This document shows, one piece after another, positions 7,990-14,805 of a stretch of 35,245 bases of DNA. Below the pieces are notes generated by a model that was not told the DNA's origin, did not search any database, and saw only the letters and a program-made list of their open reading frames with translations. Each line of letters begins with the position of its first letter. Within the stretch, counting starts at the first letter, position 1. Source of the stretch: an uncultured Pseudorhodobacter sp. (GTDB lineage: Bacteria; Pseudomonadota; Alphaproteobacteria; Rhodobacterales; Rhodobacteraceae). Location: the NCBI GenBank assembly GCA_913062925.1, contig CAJXWJ010000036.1:1-35245 (forward strand). Direction: 5' to 3'. A program made the position numbers and the translations under genes.

Positions 7990-8035
7990 GTTAAGGCGGC
8001 CCCTATGGTGCAGAGAACACCAGGGCCGCCTTAAC
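7990..8035. terminator. Long hairpin downstream of the Lrp gene
   Basis: GTTAAGGCGGCCC (7990-8002) is perfectly complementary to GGGCCGCCTTAAC (8023-8035). Inside, after a CTA bulge, TGGTG (8006-8010) pairs with CACCA (8018-8022), leaving a 7-nt loop CAGAGAA. This makes an 18-bp interrupted stem. It starts 20 nt after the Lrp stop codon. No T-run follows on either side, so it is not a textbook intrinsic terminator; it may protect the 3' end or help Rho-dependent ending. Confidence 0.55.
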
Positions 8036-8275
8036 CAAGCATTACCATGTTGCACCAAGCAGAGAGCCATCTTCGGCAGAAGCGGTCTTACCATATGGCT
8101 TGGCAGCTGTTTTCACAGAGGGACATCTGTGGCTTAAACATGGCGAAAAAACGCCGCTCTGTCAAAGTTTATTCATATTTGCCTTATTTGTGAGGACGGT
8201 CGCTGCTCTTAGGCGCGATTGTTTTCCTCTGTGCGACAGTGTCAGCGCTTTGTGGTCTAGGCTTTGGTGAAAATG

Positions 8276-8306
8276 AAAAAAGGCCGGACAAAGTCCGGCC
8301 ATTTTT
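8276..8306 (-). terminator. Rho-independent terminator of the 49-residue gene (works both ways)
   Basis: GGCCGGAC (8282-8289) pairs with GTCCGGCC (8293-8300) over a 3-nt loop. Read on the minus strand the stem is followed by six Ts (8281-8276); on the plus strand it is followed by ATTTTT. It lies 18 nt beyond the stop codon of the small gene at 8325-8474 and is the best intrinsic terminator in the window. Confidence 0.9.
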
Positions 8307-8324
8307 ATGCGAATCAGAACATGT

Positions 8325-8474
8325 TTAGCGCGCGGCAAGCGCGGTGGATTTTGGCGCCGCAATCGCCTTCATCGCCTCGGGGCGGCGGCGCTGGCCGCGG
8401 GTCCAAGGCAGAGCAACCTGAGGTTCAGCGCTTGCAGCGATTGCGGATTTCATCCAGCGGCGTTCTTTTTTCAT
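8325..8474 (-). CDS. Small basic protein of 49 residues, function unknown
   Basis: An ATG at 8474 preceded by AAGGA (about 8 nt upstream) opens a 49-residue frame ending TAA at 8325, with a strong intrinsic terminator 18 nt later. The protein starts MKKERRWMKSAIAASAE and is rich in Arg, Lys and Ala (pI clearly basic), with two Trp and an LPWTRGQRRRPEAMK core; no signal peptide, membrane helix or cysteine is present. I do not know its function. Similar small Trp/Arg proteins seem familiar from Rhodobacteraceae genomes, but this could not be checked here. Ribosome site plus dedicated terminator argue that it is real. It is 256 bp downstream of pgeF on the same strand, probably with its own promoter. 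Confidence 0.7.
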   Translation of the reverse strand: MKKERRWMKSAIAASAEPQVALPWTRGQRRRPEAMKAIAAPKSTALAAR

Positions 8475-8730
8475 GGCCTATTCCTTTCGGACCCAAATGC
8501 TTCGTTAGGGCTAATATCGCTGGGCAATGCGGCGGCGATTGGACCGAAATCGCAAAAGCTGCAAAAGATGGGATCGCGGATTTTGGCAAATTATGGCGGG
8601 TCTGCCCAAATTAAAGCCGGGCATTTCCCTCAATTATCGGCGGTTTTGGAAACAATCAGCGCCAGTGTTGCGCCAAGCGTTTAAATCCTGCGGCAAATCT
8701 GCGGCAAAGCCTGTCAGGTTTCTGCCCAGA

Positions 8731-9483
8731 TTACAGCCGGATCACCGAGATCAACCGGCCATAGTCGGCCTCGCCTGCATGGGTGGTGCGGCGGTAGGAA
8801 TAGAATCGCTCGGGATCGGAGTAAGTGCAATGGCGCGTCCAGTCCGCCTGTCCCACCCCCGCCGCACGCAACCGCCACAGGCCATAGCTTGGCAGATCAA
8901 ACTGCATCTTGTTGCCGCTGCCTTGGGCGAAAAAGCGGCGGGTCTCGGGGTCGTCGTCGGTAAAGCTTTCAAAAAACTCTGGCCCGACCTCATAGGCGGC
9001 TTGGCTGATGCAGGGGCCGATCACCGCTGCAATGTTTTGCCGCTGCGCGCCCAAAGCCTGCATGGCGGCAAGCGTTGCCTCAAGCACCCCGTCCTTTGCA
9101 CCGCGCCAACCGGCATGGGCGGCGCCAATCACACCGGCGCGCGCATCGGCAAACAGCACCGGCTGGCAGTCTGCGGTCAGGATCGACAGCGCCACGCCTT
9201 TGGTCGCCGTGACCATTGCATCCGCCTGCGGCCTTATCGCCAGCGGTCCTGTTACGGTCAGCACATCGGCCGAATGCACCTGATGCACGCCGATCAGATG
9301 ATCCAACGGCACCGCCATCGCCTCGGCCACCCGTTTGCGGTTGATGCTAACAATATCGGCCTGATCGCTTGACCCCGCGCCACAGTTCAGCCCCGCAAAA
9401 ATGCCCGACGAGGCCCCACCCCTGCGGGTGAAAAAGCCGTGTTTTGGGGTCAGGGTGGGCGAGGTGATTAGGTCCAGCATCAT
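8731..9483 (-). CDS. pgeF: Purine nucleoside phosphorylase / multicopper polyphenol oxidase family (PgeF/YfiH)
   Basis: This 250-residue protein belongs to the YfiH/DUF152 family (bacterial relatives of LACC1), described both as adenosine/guanosine phosphorylases and as PgeF, which edits mis-synthesised UDP-MurNAc-L-Ser in peptidoglycan precursors. The metal-site residues are visible: His70 (VHQVHSAD), Cys106 (LTADCQPVL) and His123 (AAHAGWRG). Length is normal. Two start codons are adjacent (9483 and 9480); ATG 9483 overlaps the TGA of the methyltransferase as ATGA, implying coupling. It is third in the lgt operon, which fits a cell-envelope quality-control role. Confidence 0.93.
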   Translation of the reverse strand: MMLDLITSPTLTPKHGFFTRRGGASSGIFAGLNCGAGSSDQADIVSINRKRVAEAMAVPLDHLIGVHQVHSADVLTVTGPLAIRPQADAMVTATKGVALSILTADCQPVLFADARAGVIGAAHAGWRGAKDGVLEATLAAMQALGAQRQNIAAVIGPCISQAAYEVGPEFFESFTDDDPETRRFFAQGSGNKMQFDLPSYGLWRLRAAGVGQADWTRHCTYSDPERFYSYRRTTHAGEADYGRLISVIRL

Positions 9484-10535
9484 GCAAATCCGGCAGGAGG
9501 AGGGGCGCCTTGTGGAAACAGCGCCAGCGCTTTGAACAGGTTCCCCATTTCTTCAGGCGCGGTCAAGCGGCGCGTGGCGGCTTGGTGCGCATCTGCCGCC
9601 GTGCCGGTCAGCCCGCGCGCCAATTGCGCCGCGCGCTGGTGCAGGCCAAGGCCCGCCAAAAGCGCGCCTTGGGTGGTATAGGCATGGGCGCAGCCTGCCG
9701 CGCGGGCCAAGGCCTCAAAGTCGACATGTGCGGTCAAATCGGCCTCGCCCGGTGCTGCCAAGGGGTCGCAAAACTGATGCGCCCGCAGCGCCTGAAAGGT
9801 ATCGCCCTGCGAGATCCAGCCGCCGTAATCAATCACCAAAGCCAGCCCGCCCTGCGCCGAAATCCGCGCCGAGATCGCGTCGATAATCGCAGGGGCTGCG
9901 GGGCAAATCTCGACCACCGTGCCGGGGGGCGTCTGTTGCAGCCGGTGCGCAAGCGCTGCCACCGCCACCGCGGCACCGCGGCCAAAGGCCAAGACGCCCT
10001 CGCGCGCGCCGATCATCGTTTCAGCCCAGCCCGCACCCTCGCGGCTGAATTGGCGAATGGGCAGGGCATCAAAAAACTCATTGGCCAGCAGCAGCAGCGG
10101 TGCCTGCGGCAGATCTTCGGCGCGGTCATACCAAGTCACGCGATAGCCTGCCAAAGTCTTGCGCTGCACCGCGCGCAGGCTGGCCGAGGCTTCGACCAGA
10201 CAGATATTGGCGGCTGCATGAAACCCCGGCACCTTGGCCGTGGCGCGCAAGACATCGGCCATCAAAGTGCCGCGCCCGGGGCCAAGTTCGGCCAGCGTAA
10301 AGGCCGAGGGCGCGCCTTGATCAAGCCAGCCTTGCGCCAAGCACAGGCCCAAAAGCTCGCCAAACATCTGGCTGATCTCGGGGGCGGTGATGAAATCGCC
10401 CTGCGCGCCAAAGGGGTCACGGGTGGCGTAATAGCCATGCAGCGGGTGCAACAGGCAATCGGCCATGTAATCGGCAAGGCTGATCGGGCCGCTGGCTTCG
10501 ATTCTTTGCAGCAAAAGGCGCGCCAGTGGCGTCAT
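9480..10535 (-). CDS. Class I SAM-dependent methyltransferase, DUF185 / NDUFAF7-like
   Basis: This 351-residue protein belongs to the DUF185 (Methyltransf_28) family, whose mitochondrial member NDUFAF7 methylates an arginine of the NDUFS2 subunit of complex I. The family signature [15 protein letters not shown] is at residues 46-60 and the SAM-binding loop [11 protein letters not shown] at 82-92. A further motif, [16 protein letters not shown], lies near 132-147. ATG 10535 overlaps the lgt TGA (ATGA), and its own TGA overlaps the pgeF start, so it is the middle gene of a tightly coupled three-gene operon. The bacterial substrate is not established by this sequence. Confidence 0.92.
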   Translation of the reverse strand: MTPLARLLLQRIEASGPISLADYMADCLLHPLHGYYATRDPFGAQGDFITAPEISQMFGELLGLCLAQGWLDQGAPSAFTLAELGPGRGTLMADVLRATAKVPGFHAAANICLVEASASLRAVQRKTLAGYRVTWYDRAEDLPQAPLLLLANEFFDALPIRQFSREGAGWAETMIGAREGVLAFGRGAAVAVAALAHRLQQTPPGTVVEICPAAPAIIDAISARISAQGGLALVIDYGGWISQGDTFQALRAHQFCDPLAAPGEADLTAHVDFEALARAAGCAHAYTTQGALLAGLGLHQRAAQLARGLTGTAADAHQAATRRLTAPEEMGNLFKALALFPQGAPPPAGFA

Positions 10536-11407
10536 CCGCGTTTGGCCCGCAGCACAAACCACAGCCCGACCACAAACATCGGCAGGGTCAAGATCTGCCC
10601 CATGGTCAGCCCATAGCCTGCCATCTGCCACGCAAGGCCCAAGGGGTTGCCATCAGAGACAAACTGCGCGTCAGGCTGGCGCACGAATTCGACCAAGAAG
10701 CGCGCGCAGGCATAGCCGATAAAGAACAGCCCCGCGATCCTGCCAGGAAAATGCAGCCAATTGCGCCGCCAGATCAGCCAAGACAGCACCAAAAGCAGCA
10801 GCAAGCCTTCAAGTGCGGCCTCGTAAAGCTGGCTTGGGTGGCGGGCGCAGACCGTCAGCACGCCGGCGCAGGTCTGCGCAGCCTCGCCCGGAAAAGCGAC
10901 GCCCCAAGGCAGATCGGTCGGGCGGCCCCAAAGCTCTGCGTTGATGAAATTGGCGATCCGGCCCAGCAACAGCCCAATCGGTGCGACAGCCGCCATCAGA
11001 TCGGCCAAGGGCAGCATAGAGATGCGGTGGCGTTTACAAAACCAAACCCCTGCGACCACCACACCCAGAAAGCCGCCGTGAAAAGACATGCCGCCCTCCC
11101 AAACCCGCAGCACCTGCAAGGGGTTCGACAGGAAATGATCGGGTTGATAAAACAGCCCATAGCCCAGCCGCCCGCCCAGGATCACCCCCAAGATCACCCA
11201 AGTCAGCAGGTTTTCAACCGTCTCGGCCGCCATCGGTGGCGCTTTTGCCCAAAGCCGCGGCGTGCGGATCATCTTGACGATCAGCTGCCAACCCAGCAGC
11301 AACCCCGCGATATAGGCCAAGGCATACCAGCGCAGCGCAAAGGTAACGGGCCCCAGATGCAGGGTGAAAATCTCGGGCGAAATATTGGGGAAGGCGATAT
11401 AAGACAT
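10532..11407 (-). CDS. lgt: Prolipoprotein diacylglyceryl transferase Lgt
   Basis: Lgt is the inner-membrane enzyme that transfers diacylglyceryl from phosphatidylglycerol to the lipobox cysteine of prolipoproteins. It has 291 residues and about seven membrane helices. Key segments are [12 protein letters not shown] near residue 24, [11 protein letters not shown] with His110 (E. coli His103), the Lgt signature [17 protein letters not shown] (149-165) with Arg150, Asn153 and Glu158, and HPSQLYEA near 202. ATG 11407 is used because the family N-terminus begins there; a longer start at 11443 adds an unlikely leader. It heads the lgt-methyltransferase-pgeF operon and is divergent from ubiK. Confidence 0.96.
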   Translation of the reverse strand: MSYIAFPNISPEIFTLHLGPVTFALRWYALAYIAGLLLGWQLIVKMIRTPRLWAKAPPMAAETVENLLTWVILGVILGGRLGYGLFYQPDHFLSNPLQVLRVWEGGMSFHGGFLGVVVAGVWFCKRHRISMLPLADLMAAVAPIGLLLGRIANFINAELWGRPTDLPWGVAFPGEAAQTCAGVLTVCARHPSQLYEAALEGLLLLLVLSWLIWRRNWLHFPGRIAGLFFIGYACARFLVEFVRQPDAQFVSDGNPLGLAWQMAGYGLTMGQILTLPMFVVGLWFVLRAKRG

Positions 11408-11474
11408 CTGCGGGCTCGCATTTTGGATTGCCTGTCTTGTCATGCCTTGGCGCGGGCTTGTCAACAAAGCCCTC

Positions 11475-11504
11475 CTTGCGCGCAAAGCCCGCGCGCCCCA
11501 TATT
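11475..11504 (+). promoter_or_regulatory. Candidate RpoH-like promoter of ubiK
   Basis: CTTG at 11475-11478, a 17-nt spacer, then CCCCATATT at 11496-11504. These elements and the spacing are identical to those ahead of the hsp20 gene (4960-4989). The -10 is 24 nt before ATG 11529, leaving a short leader that still contains the AAAGGAGG ribosome-binding site. Confidence 0.5.
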
Positions 11505-11528
11505 AGGCAAAAGCGAAAGGAGGCCCAA

Positions 11529-11771
11529 ATGACGGCCGGAAACAAACTTTTTGACGACATGTCCAAGCTGATGACCAATGCCATGGGCGTGGCACAGGGT
11601 GCAAAAACCGAAGCAGAGACCGCGATGAAGGGCTTTGTCGACCGCTGGCTTGCGGATCGCGATTTTGTGACCCGCGAAGAATTCGACGCAGTGCGGCTGA
11701 TGGCGCAAAAGGCGCGCGAAGAAAACGCAGCGCTTGCCGCTCGTATTGCGGCATTGGAAGCCAAGGCCTAA
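11529..11771 (+). CDS. ubiK: UbiK-type accessory factor (BMFP family)
   Basis: This 80-residue protein is of the BMFP/YqiC family. E. coli UbiK assists the ubiquinone-synthesis metabolon as a trimeric coiled coil; other members have membrane-fusogenic activity. The N-terminal part [19 protein letters not shown] is an amphipathic helix, followed by [19 protein letters not shown] and the C-terminal coiled coil [11 protein letters not shown]. The start at 11529 is supported by an excellent AAAGGAGG; the frame is open further upstream across the promoter and is not used there. Its TAA overlaps the stop of the convergent glycosyltransferase (CTAA, 11768-11771). Confidence 0.88.
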   Translation: MTAGNKLFDDMSKLMTNAMGVAQGAKTEAETAMKGFVDRWLADRDFVTREEFDAVRLMAQKAREENAALAARIAALEAKA

Positions 11772-12772
11772 GCCAGTTTTGCTGCCTGCTCGATAAAGTC
11801 TTGGTAGCGCGGGTCGTCTTCGGCCCGCCCACCTGCCTTTTCGACAATGGCGCGAATGTGGTCGGCGCAGCACAGCGCATGCAGCCGTGCAACATCGGGC
11901 AGCGCCATGGCACGGGCATATTCGGCCTGAAACGCATCGGCATAACGAAAGGCCGAGGTATCGACCTCGGTTCCCGCCTCGGCGGCGTCGAAATATTTTT
12001 CGGTATAGCGATCATTCAAAGCCACTGGCGATAGCGTGCCAGCCTTGAGGCTAAAACTTTCAGCCGAGCGCAGGGTGTAATGGTTGATCTGCGCCACCTT
12101 ATGGGTAACATGGCTGGGCGGCAGGACGGTCATATGGCTTTTCAGCGGGCTCCAGCGGGTCAGGCGGCGGCCTTCGCTATTGACCCAAGCCATGCCAGAA
12201 TCGCCCCAAGCCTTGCCGAAATTGGCCAGATCAATCTGACAGGGCGTGTGTTCGGTCAGCTTGCCAAAGCGGCGCGGCATGCGGAAAATAGATTTCACAA
12301 AGCGCGAGACATAGGCGTTGCGCGGGCAGGCATAGACGAATTGCCGATGCACCGGACGATCTTCAAAGCTTTTGACTCCCGAGGTGCCAAACACCCGCCA
12401 ATTGATCGACATGCCGACATAGGCGGGGTCTTTGCCGCTGTCGATCAGATCGGTCAACAGGCCTTTGCCGCGATGAATTACTAGAAATTCATCAACATCG
12501 CAGATCAGCAGCCATTCCGCACGGCGCACCACGCGCAACTCCATCGCGGCGGCAAGTTTGGCGCGGGTGATGCGCGCGCCCGCGGGCAGATCATGGCGCA
12601 GATGATGCACCCAGCCCGCGGCCTCGAGCGCATCCAGCAGTTCGGGCGAGCGATCGGTGCAATTGTTGGTGACAACGGCCACATTGGCAAAGCCCAGCAT
12701 CCGGTACCAGGTCACCCATTCCACCAAAAAAGCCCCTTCGTTACGCATCGAGGCCAAAACTGTCGTCCGCAC
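11768..12772 (-). CDS. Glycosyltransferase family 2 protein
   Basis: This protein of about 334 residues has a GT-A type glycosyltransferase fold. The N-terminal TTVLASMRNEGAFLVEWV is the nucleotide-sugar entry strand used by GT2-like enzymes that act on envelope polysaccharides, and C-D-V-D-E-F near residue 92 is the DxD metal/donor site. No membrane helix is present, so it is probably cytoplasmic or peripheral. No ATG is available at the start: TTG 12775 and GTG 12772 are adjacent, and AAAGGG sits 7 nt from GTG but only 4 nt from TTG, so GTG is chosen. Acceptor and donor are unknown. It is divergent from pth and convergent with ubiK. Confidence 0.82.
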   Translation of the reverse strand: MRTTVLASMRNEGAFLVEWVTWYRMLGFANVAVVTNNCTDRSPELLDALEAAGWVHHLRHDLPAGARITRAKLAAAMELRVVRRAEWLLICDVDEFLVIHRGKGLLTDLIDSGKDPAYVGMSINWRVFGTSGVKSFEDRPVHRQFVYACPRNAYVSRFVKSIFRMPRRFGKLTEHTPCQIDLANFGKAWGDSGMAWVNSEGRRLTRWSPLKSHMTVLPPSHVTHKVAQINHYTLRSAESFSLKAGTLSPVALNDRYTEKYFDAAEAGTEVDTSAFRYADAFQAEYARAMALPDVARLHALCCADHIRAIVEKAGGRAEDDPRYQDFIEQAAKLA

Positions 12773-12927
12773 CAAGTCACCCTTTCACATTCACGCCCTG
12801 TTATCCGCAATCAAGGAATCTGTGTAAAGTCGAATGGGTTAACAGAACAAAACTACAGCCCTTGGTTGAGCGGCTTGCCATTCGTGCGGCCAAGCGGCAT
12901 TTTGCGGGCGAACAGGCAGGGATGCGC

Positions 12928-13650
12928 ATGAAACTTTTTGTAGGCCTTGGCAATCCCGGGGCGAAATACGCGGGCAACCGGCATAACATCGGCTTTATGG
13001 CCTTGGACCGGATTGCCGAAGATCACGGCTTTGGGCCTTGGCGGCGCGGCTATCAGGGCATGGTCAGCGAAGGCAGGCTGGGGTCGGAAAAGCTGGTTCT
13101 GCTGAAACCCGAGACCTTTATGAACCTGTCAGGCCAATCGGTGCGCGCGGCGGTTGATTTCTTTAAAGTCGAGCTGGCCGATATCGTGGTGTTTCACGAC
13201 GAGTTGGATCTTGCCCCCGGTAAATGTCGGGTCAAACAGGGCGGTGGCCATGCGGGGCACAATGGCTTGCGCTCGATCCACGCGCATCTGGGCGAGGCTT
13301 ATGGCCGCGTGCGGCTTGGTATTGGTCATCCGGGGCATAAGGATGCGGTGGCCAATTATGTGCTGAATGATTTCGCCAAGGCCGATCAGATCTGGCTGGA
13401 TGATCTGTTGCGCGGCATCTCGGATGGCGCGCAGGCCTTGGCCGCAGGCGATGGCGCCAAGTTCATGACAGCGGTGGCGCTGCGCACCAATCCACCCCGC
13501 GCCTCGACCGGCACGGAAAAGCCTGCAAGCCCTGCGCCCAAGCTGGCGAAAGAGCCGAAATCAAAGCCCGCAGCGGCCCCAGCCCCCGCCCCCGAAGACG
13601 CCGCAGACCCGCAAACCGCCTTGGCCAAGTTGAAAGACTTCTTCCGCTAA
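12928..13650 (+). CDS. pth: Peptidyl-tRNA hydrolase Pth, with Ala/Pro-rich tail
   Basis: Pth cleaves peptidyl-tRNA released from stalled ribosomes. The 240 residues consist of a standard Pth domain (1 to about 185) and a low-complexity tail. Visible are FVGLGNPGAKYAGNRHNIGF with catalytic His19, the asparagine segment ETFMNLSGQS, VVFHDELDLAPGK and GGHAGHNGLRS. The tail (about 187-240) is rich in Pro, Ala and Lys and ends in a short helix TALAKLKDFFR; such tails are common in alphaproteobacterial Pth and have no known function. ATG 12928 is preferred to ATG 12922 because CAGGGA spaces correctly only to the former. Confidence 0.96.
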   Translation: MKLFVGLGNPGAKYAGNRHNIGFMALDRIAEDHGFGPWRRGYQGMVSEGRLGSEKLVLLKPETFMNLSGQSVRAAVDFFKVELADIVVFHDELDLAPGKCRVKQGGGHAGHNGLRSIHAHLGEAYGRVRLGIGHPGHKDAVANYVLNDFAKADQIWLDDLLRGISDGAQALAAGDGAKFMTAVALRTNPPRASTGTEKPASPAPKLAKEPKSKPAAAPAPAPEDAADPQTALAKLKDFFR

Positions 13651-13675
13651 GCCGCCGCAGCAGATAGAAGACCGC

Positions 13676-14722
13676 ATGGCCATTACCCTTACCTCGCTTT
13701 CCGACCTTGCCGCGCATGGCTTTGATGACATCATCGACGCCCGCGCGCCTGCGGAATATGCCGAAGATCATCTGCCCAATGCGATCAGCCTGCCGGTGTT
13801 GAACGACGCCCAGCGTGCCGAGGTCGGCACGATCTACAAACAGGTCAATCCCTTTACCGCGCGCAAACTGGGCGCGGCGCTGGTGGCGCAGAATGTGGCG
13901 ACACATCTGCAAACCGTGCTGGCCGACAAGCCGGGTGGCTGGCGGCCCTTGGTCTATTGCTGGCGTGGTGGGCAACGTTCGGGGTCTTTTGCGCTGATCC
14001 TGTCGCAGGTCGGCTGGCGGGTGGAAACCATCGCGGGCGGCTATAAGGCGTGGCGCGCGCTGGTGGTCAAGGCGCTTTACGACACGCCTTTTCCCTGCCC
14101 TGTGGTGGTGCTGGATGGCAATACCGGATCGGCCAAGACCGAAATTCTGAACCTGCTGCCCGCACGCGGCGTGCAGGTGCTGGATCTAGAGGGCCTGGCC
14201 AATCATCGCGGCTCGCTTTTTGGGGCGATGGGGCCGCAGCCCAGCCAAAAGGCCTTTGATTGCGCGCTGGCGATGGCGATTTCTCGGCTGGATCCGGCGC
14301 GGCCGGTGGTGATCGAGGCCGAAAGCTCGAAGGTGGGCAATGTCAGCCTGCCGCCCGAGATTTGGAAGGCGATGCGCGCGGCCCCAAGGCTTGCGATTGT
14401 CACGCCGCTGCGGGCGCGGGCGCAGTATTTGGTGCGCGCCTATGCCGATATGGTGGCGGATGGGCCGCGTCTGGCTGCGGTGATCGAGCGGCTGCGGCCT
14501 GTGCATTCAGCCGAGCAGATCGCGCTTTGGCAGGCACAGGCGCTGGCGGGCGATTTTGCCACTCTGGCCGAAGGGCTGATGCAGCAGCATTACGACCCGC
14601 GCTATAACCGGCATCGCGAACGGATGGACGCAAGTTATGAGGATGTGGCAGCCGAGGGTTTGGCGCCAGACGACCTGACGCGGCTGGCCGATCAGATTGC
14701 CGCGCGCGTGCTGCAAGGGTGA
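13676..14722 (+). CDS. selU: tRNA 2-selenouridine synthase (MnmH/SelU)
   Basis: SelU converts 2-thiouridine at the wobble position of certain tRNAs to geranylated and then 2-selenouridine, using selenophosphate from SelD. The 348 residues contain an N-terminal rhodanese domain (about 5-130) with catalytic Cys95 in YCWRGGQRSGS, and a C-terminal P-loop domain. The Walker A is G148-N-T-G-S-A-K-T155, with Ala where Gly is usual before the lysine. ATG 13676 follows pth by 25 bp, so the two may be co-transcribed; the ribosome site is weak. Convergent selD supplies the selenium donor, which supports the call. Confidence 0.94.
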   Translation: MAITLTSLSDLAAHGFDDIIDARAPAEYAEDHLPNAISLPVLNDAQRAEVGTIYKQVNPFTARKLGAALVAQNVATHLQTVLADKPGGWRPLVYCWRGGQRSGSFALILSQVGWRVETIAGGYKAWRALVVKALYDTPFPCPVVVLDGNTGSAKTEILNLLPARGVQVLDLEGLANHRGSLFGAMGPQPSQKAFDCALAMAISRLDPARPVVIEAESSKVGNVSLPPEIWKAMRAAPRLAIVTPLRARAQYLVRAYADMVADGPRLAAVIERLRPVHSAEQIALWQAQALAGDFATLAEGLMQQHYDPRYNRHRERMDASYEDVAAEGLAPDDLTRLADQIAARVLQG

Positions 14723-14730
14723 TCTAAAGG

Positions 14731-14776
14731 TGCGGCTGCGCCGCAAGTTTGGTCCTCACCGTCCGGCTGCGCCGGA
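14731..14776. terminator. Tandem hairpins between convergent selU and selD
   Basis: TGCGGC-TGC-GCCGCA (14731-14745) and TCCGGC-TGC-GCCGGA (14762-14776) are two perfect 6-bp stems with the same TGC loop in the 83-bp gap between the stop codons. The first is followed by AGTTTGG; T-runs are poor, so termination is probable but not certain. Confidence 0.5.
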
Positions 14777-14805
14777 TCGGTTCAGGCTGGCGCGCGGGGC
14801 GGGCG

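Larger units (their letters stand above)
7970..8324. other. 355-bp non-coding stretch with several hairpins
   Basis: No convincing protein gene lies here. From left to right it holds a long interrupted hairpin (7990-8035), a small stem CACAGA/TCTGTG (8114-8131), GGCG-AAAAAA-CGCC (8142-8155) and the strong terminator of the 49-residue gene (8276-8306). The segment 8036-8270 is more AT-rich than the flanking genes. The density of stems leaves room for a small RNA, but no promoter could be assigned. Confidence 0.5.

Noticed and set aside
8140-8193. 17-residue frame starting MAKKRRSVKVYSY
   Set aside because: The only purine-rich stretch is about 15-20 nt upstream inside a small stem, the frame is very short, and nothing else supports translation.
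8688-8708. Two tandem copies of CTGCGGCAAA near the pgeF end
   Set aside because: Two 10-base copies with 1-nt spacing are too few to call an array and fit chance in this composition.
11588-11602. TGGCAC followed by TGCA, resembling a sigma-54 -24/-12 site
   Set aside because: The spacing is one base short and it lies inside ubiK with no gene downstream in the right place. No good sigma-54 promoter was found near the rpoN gene.
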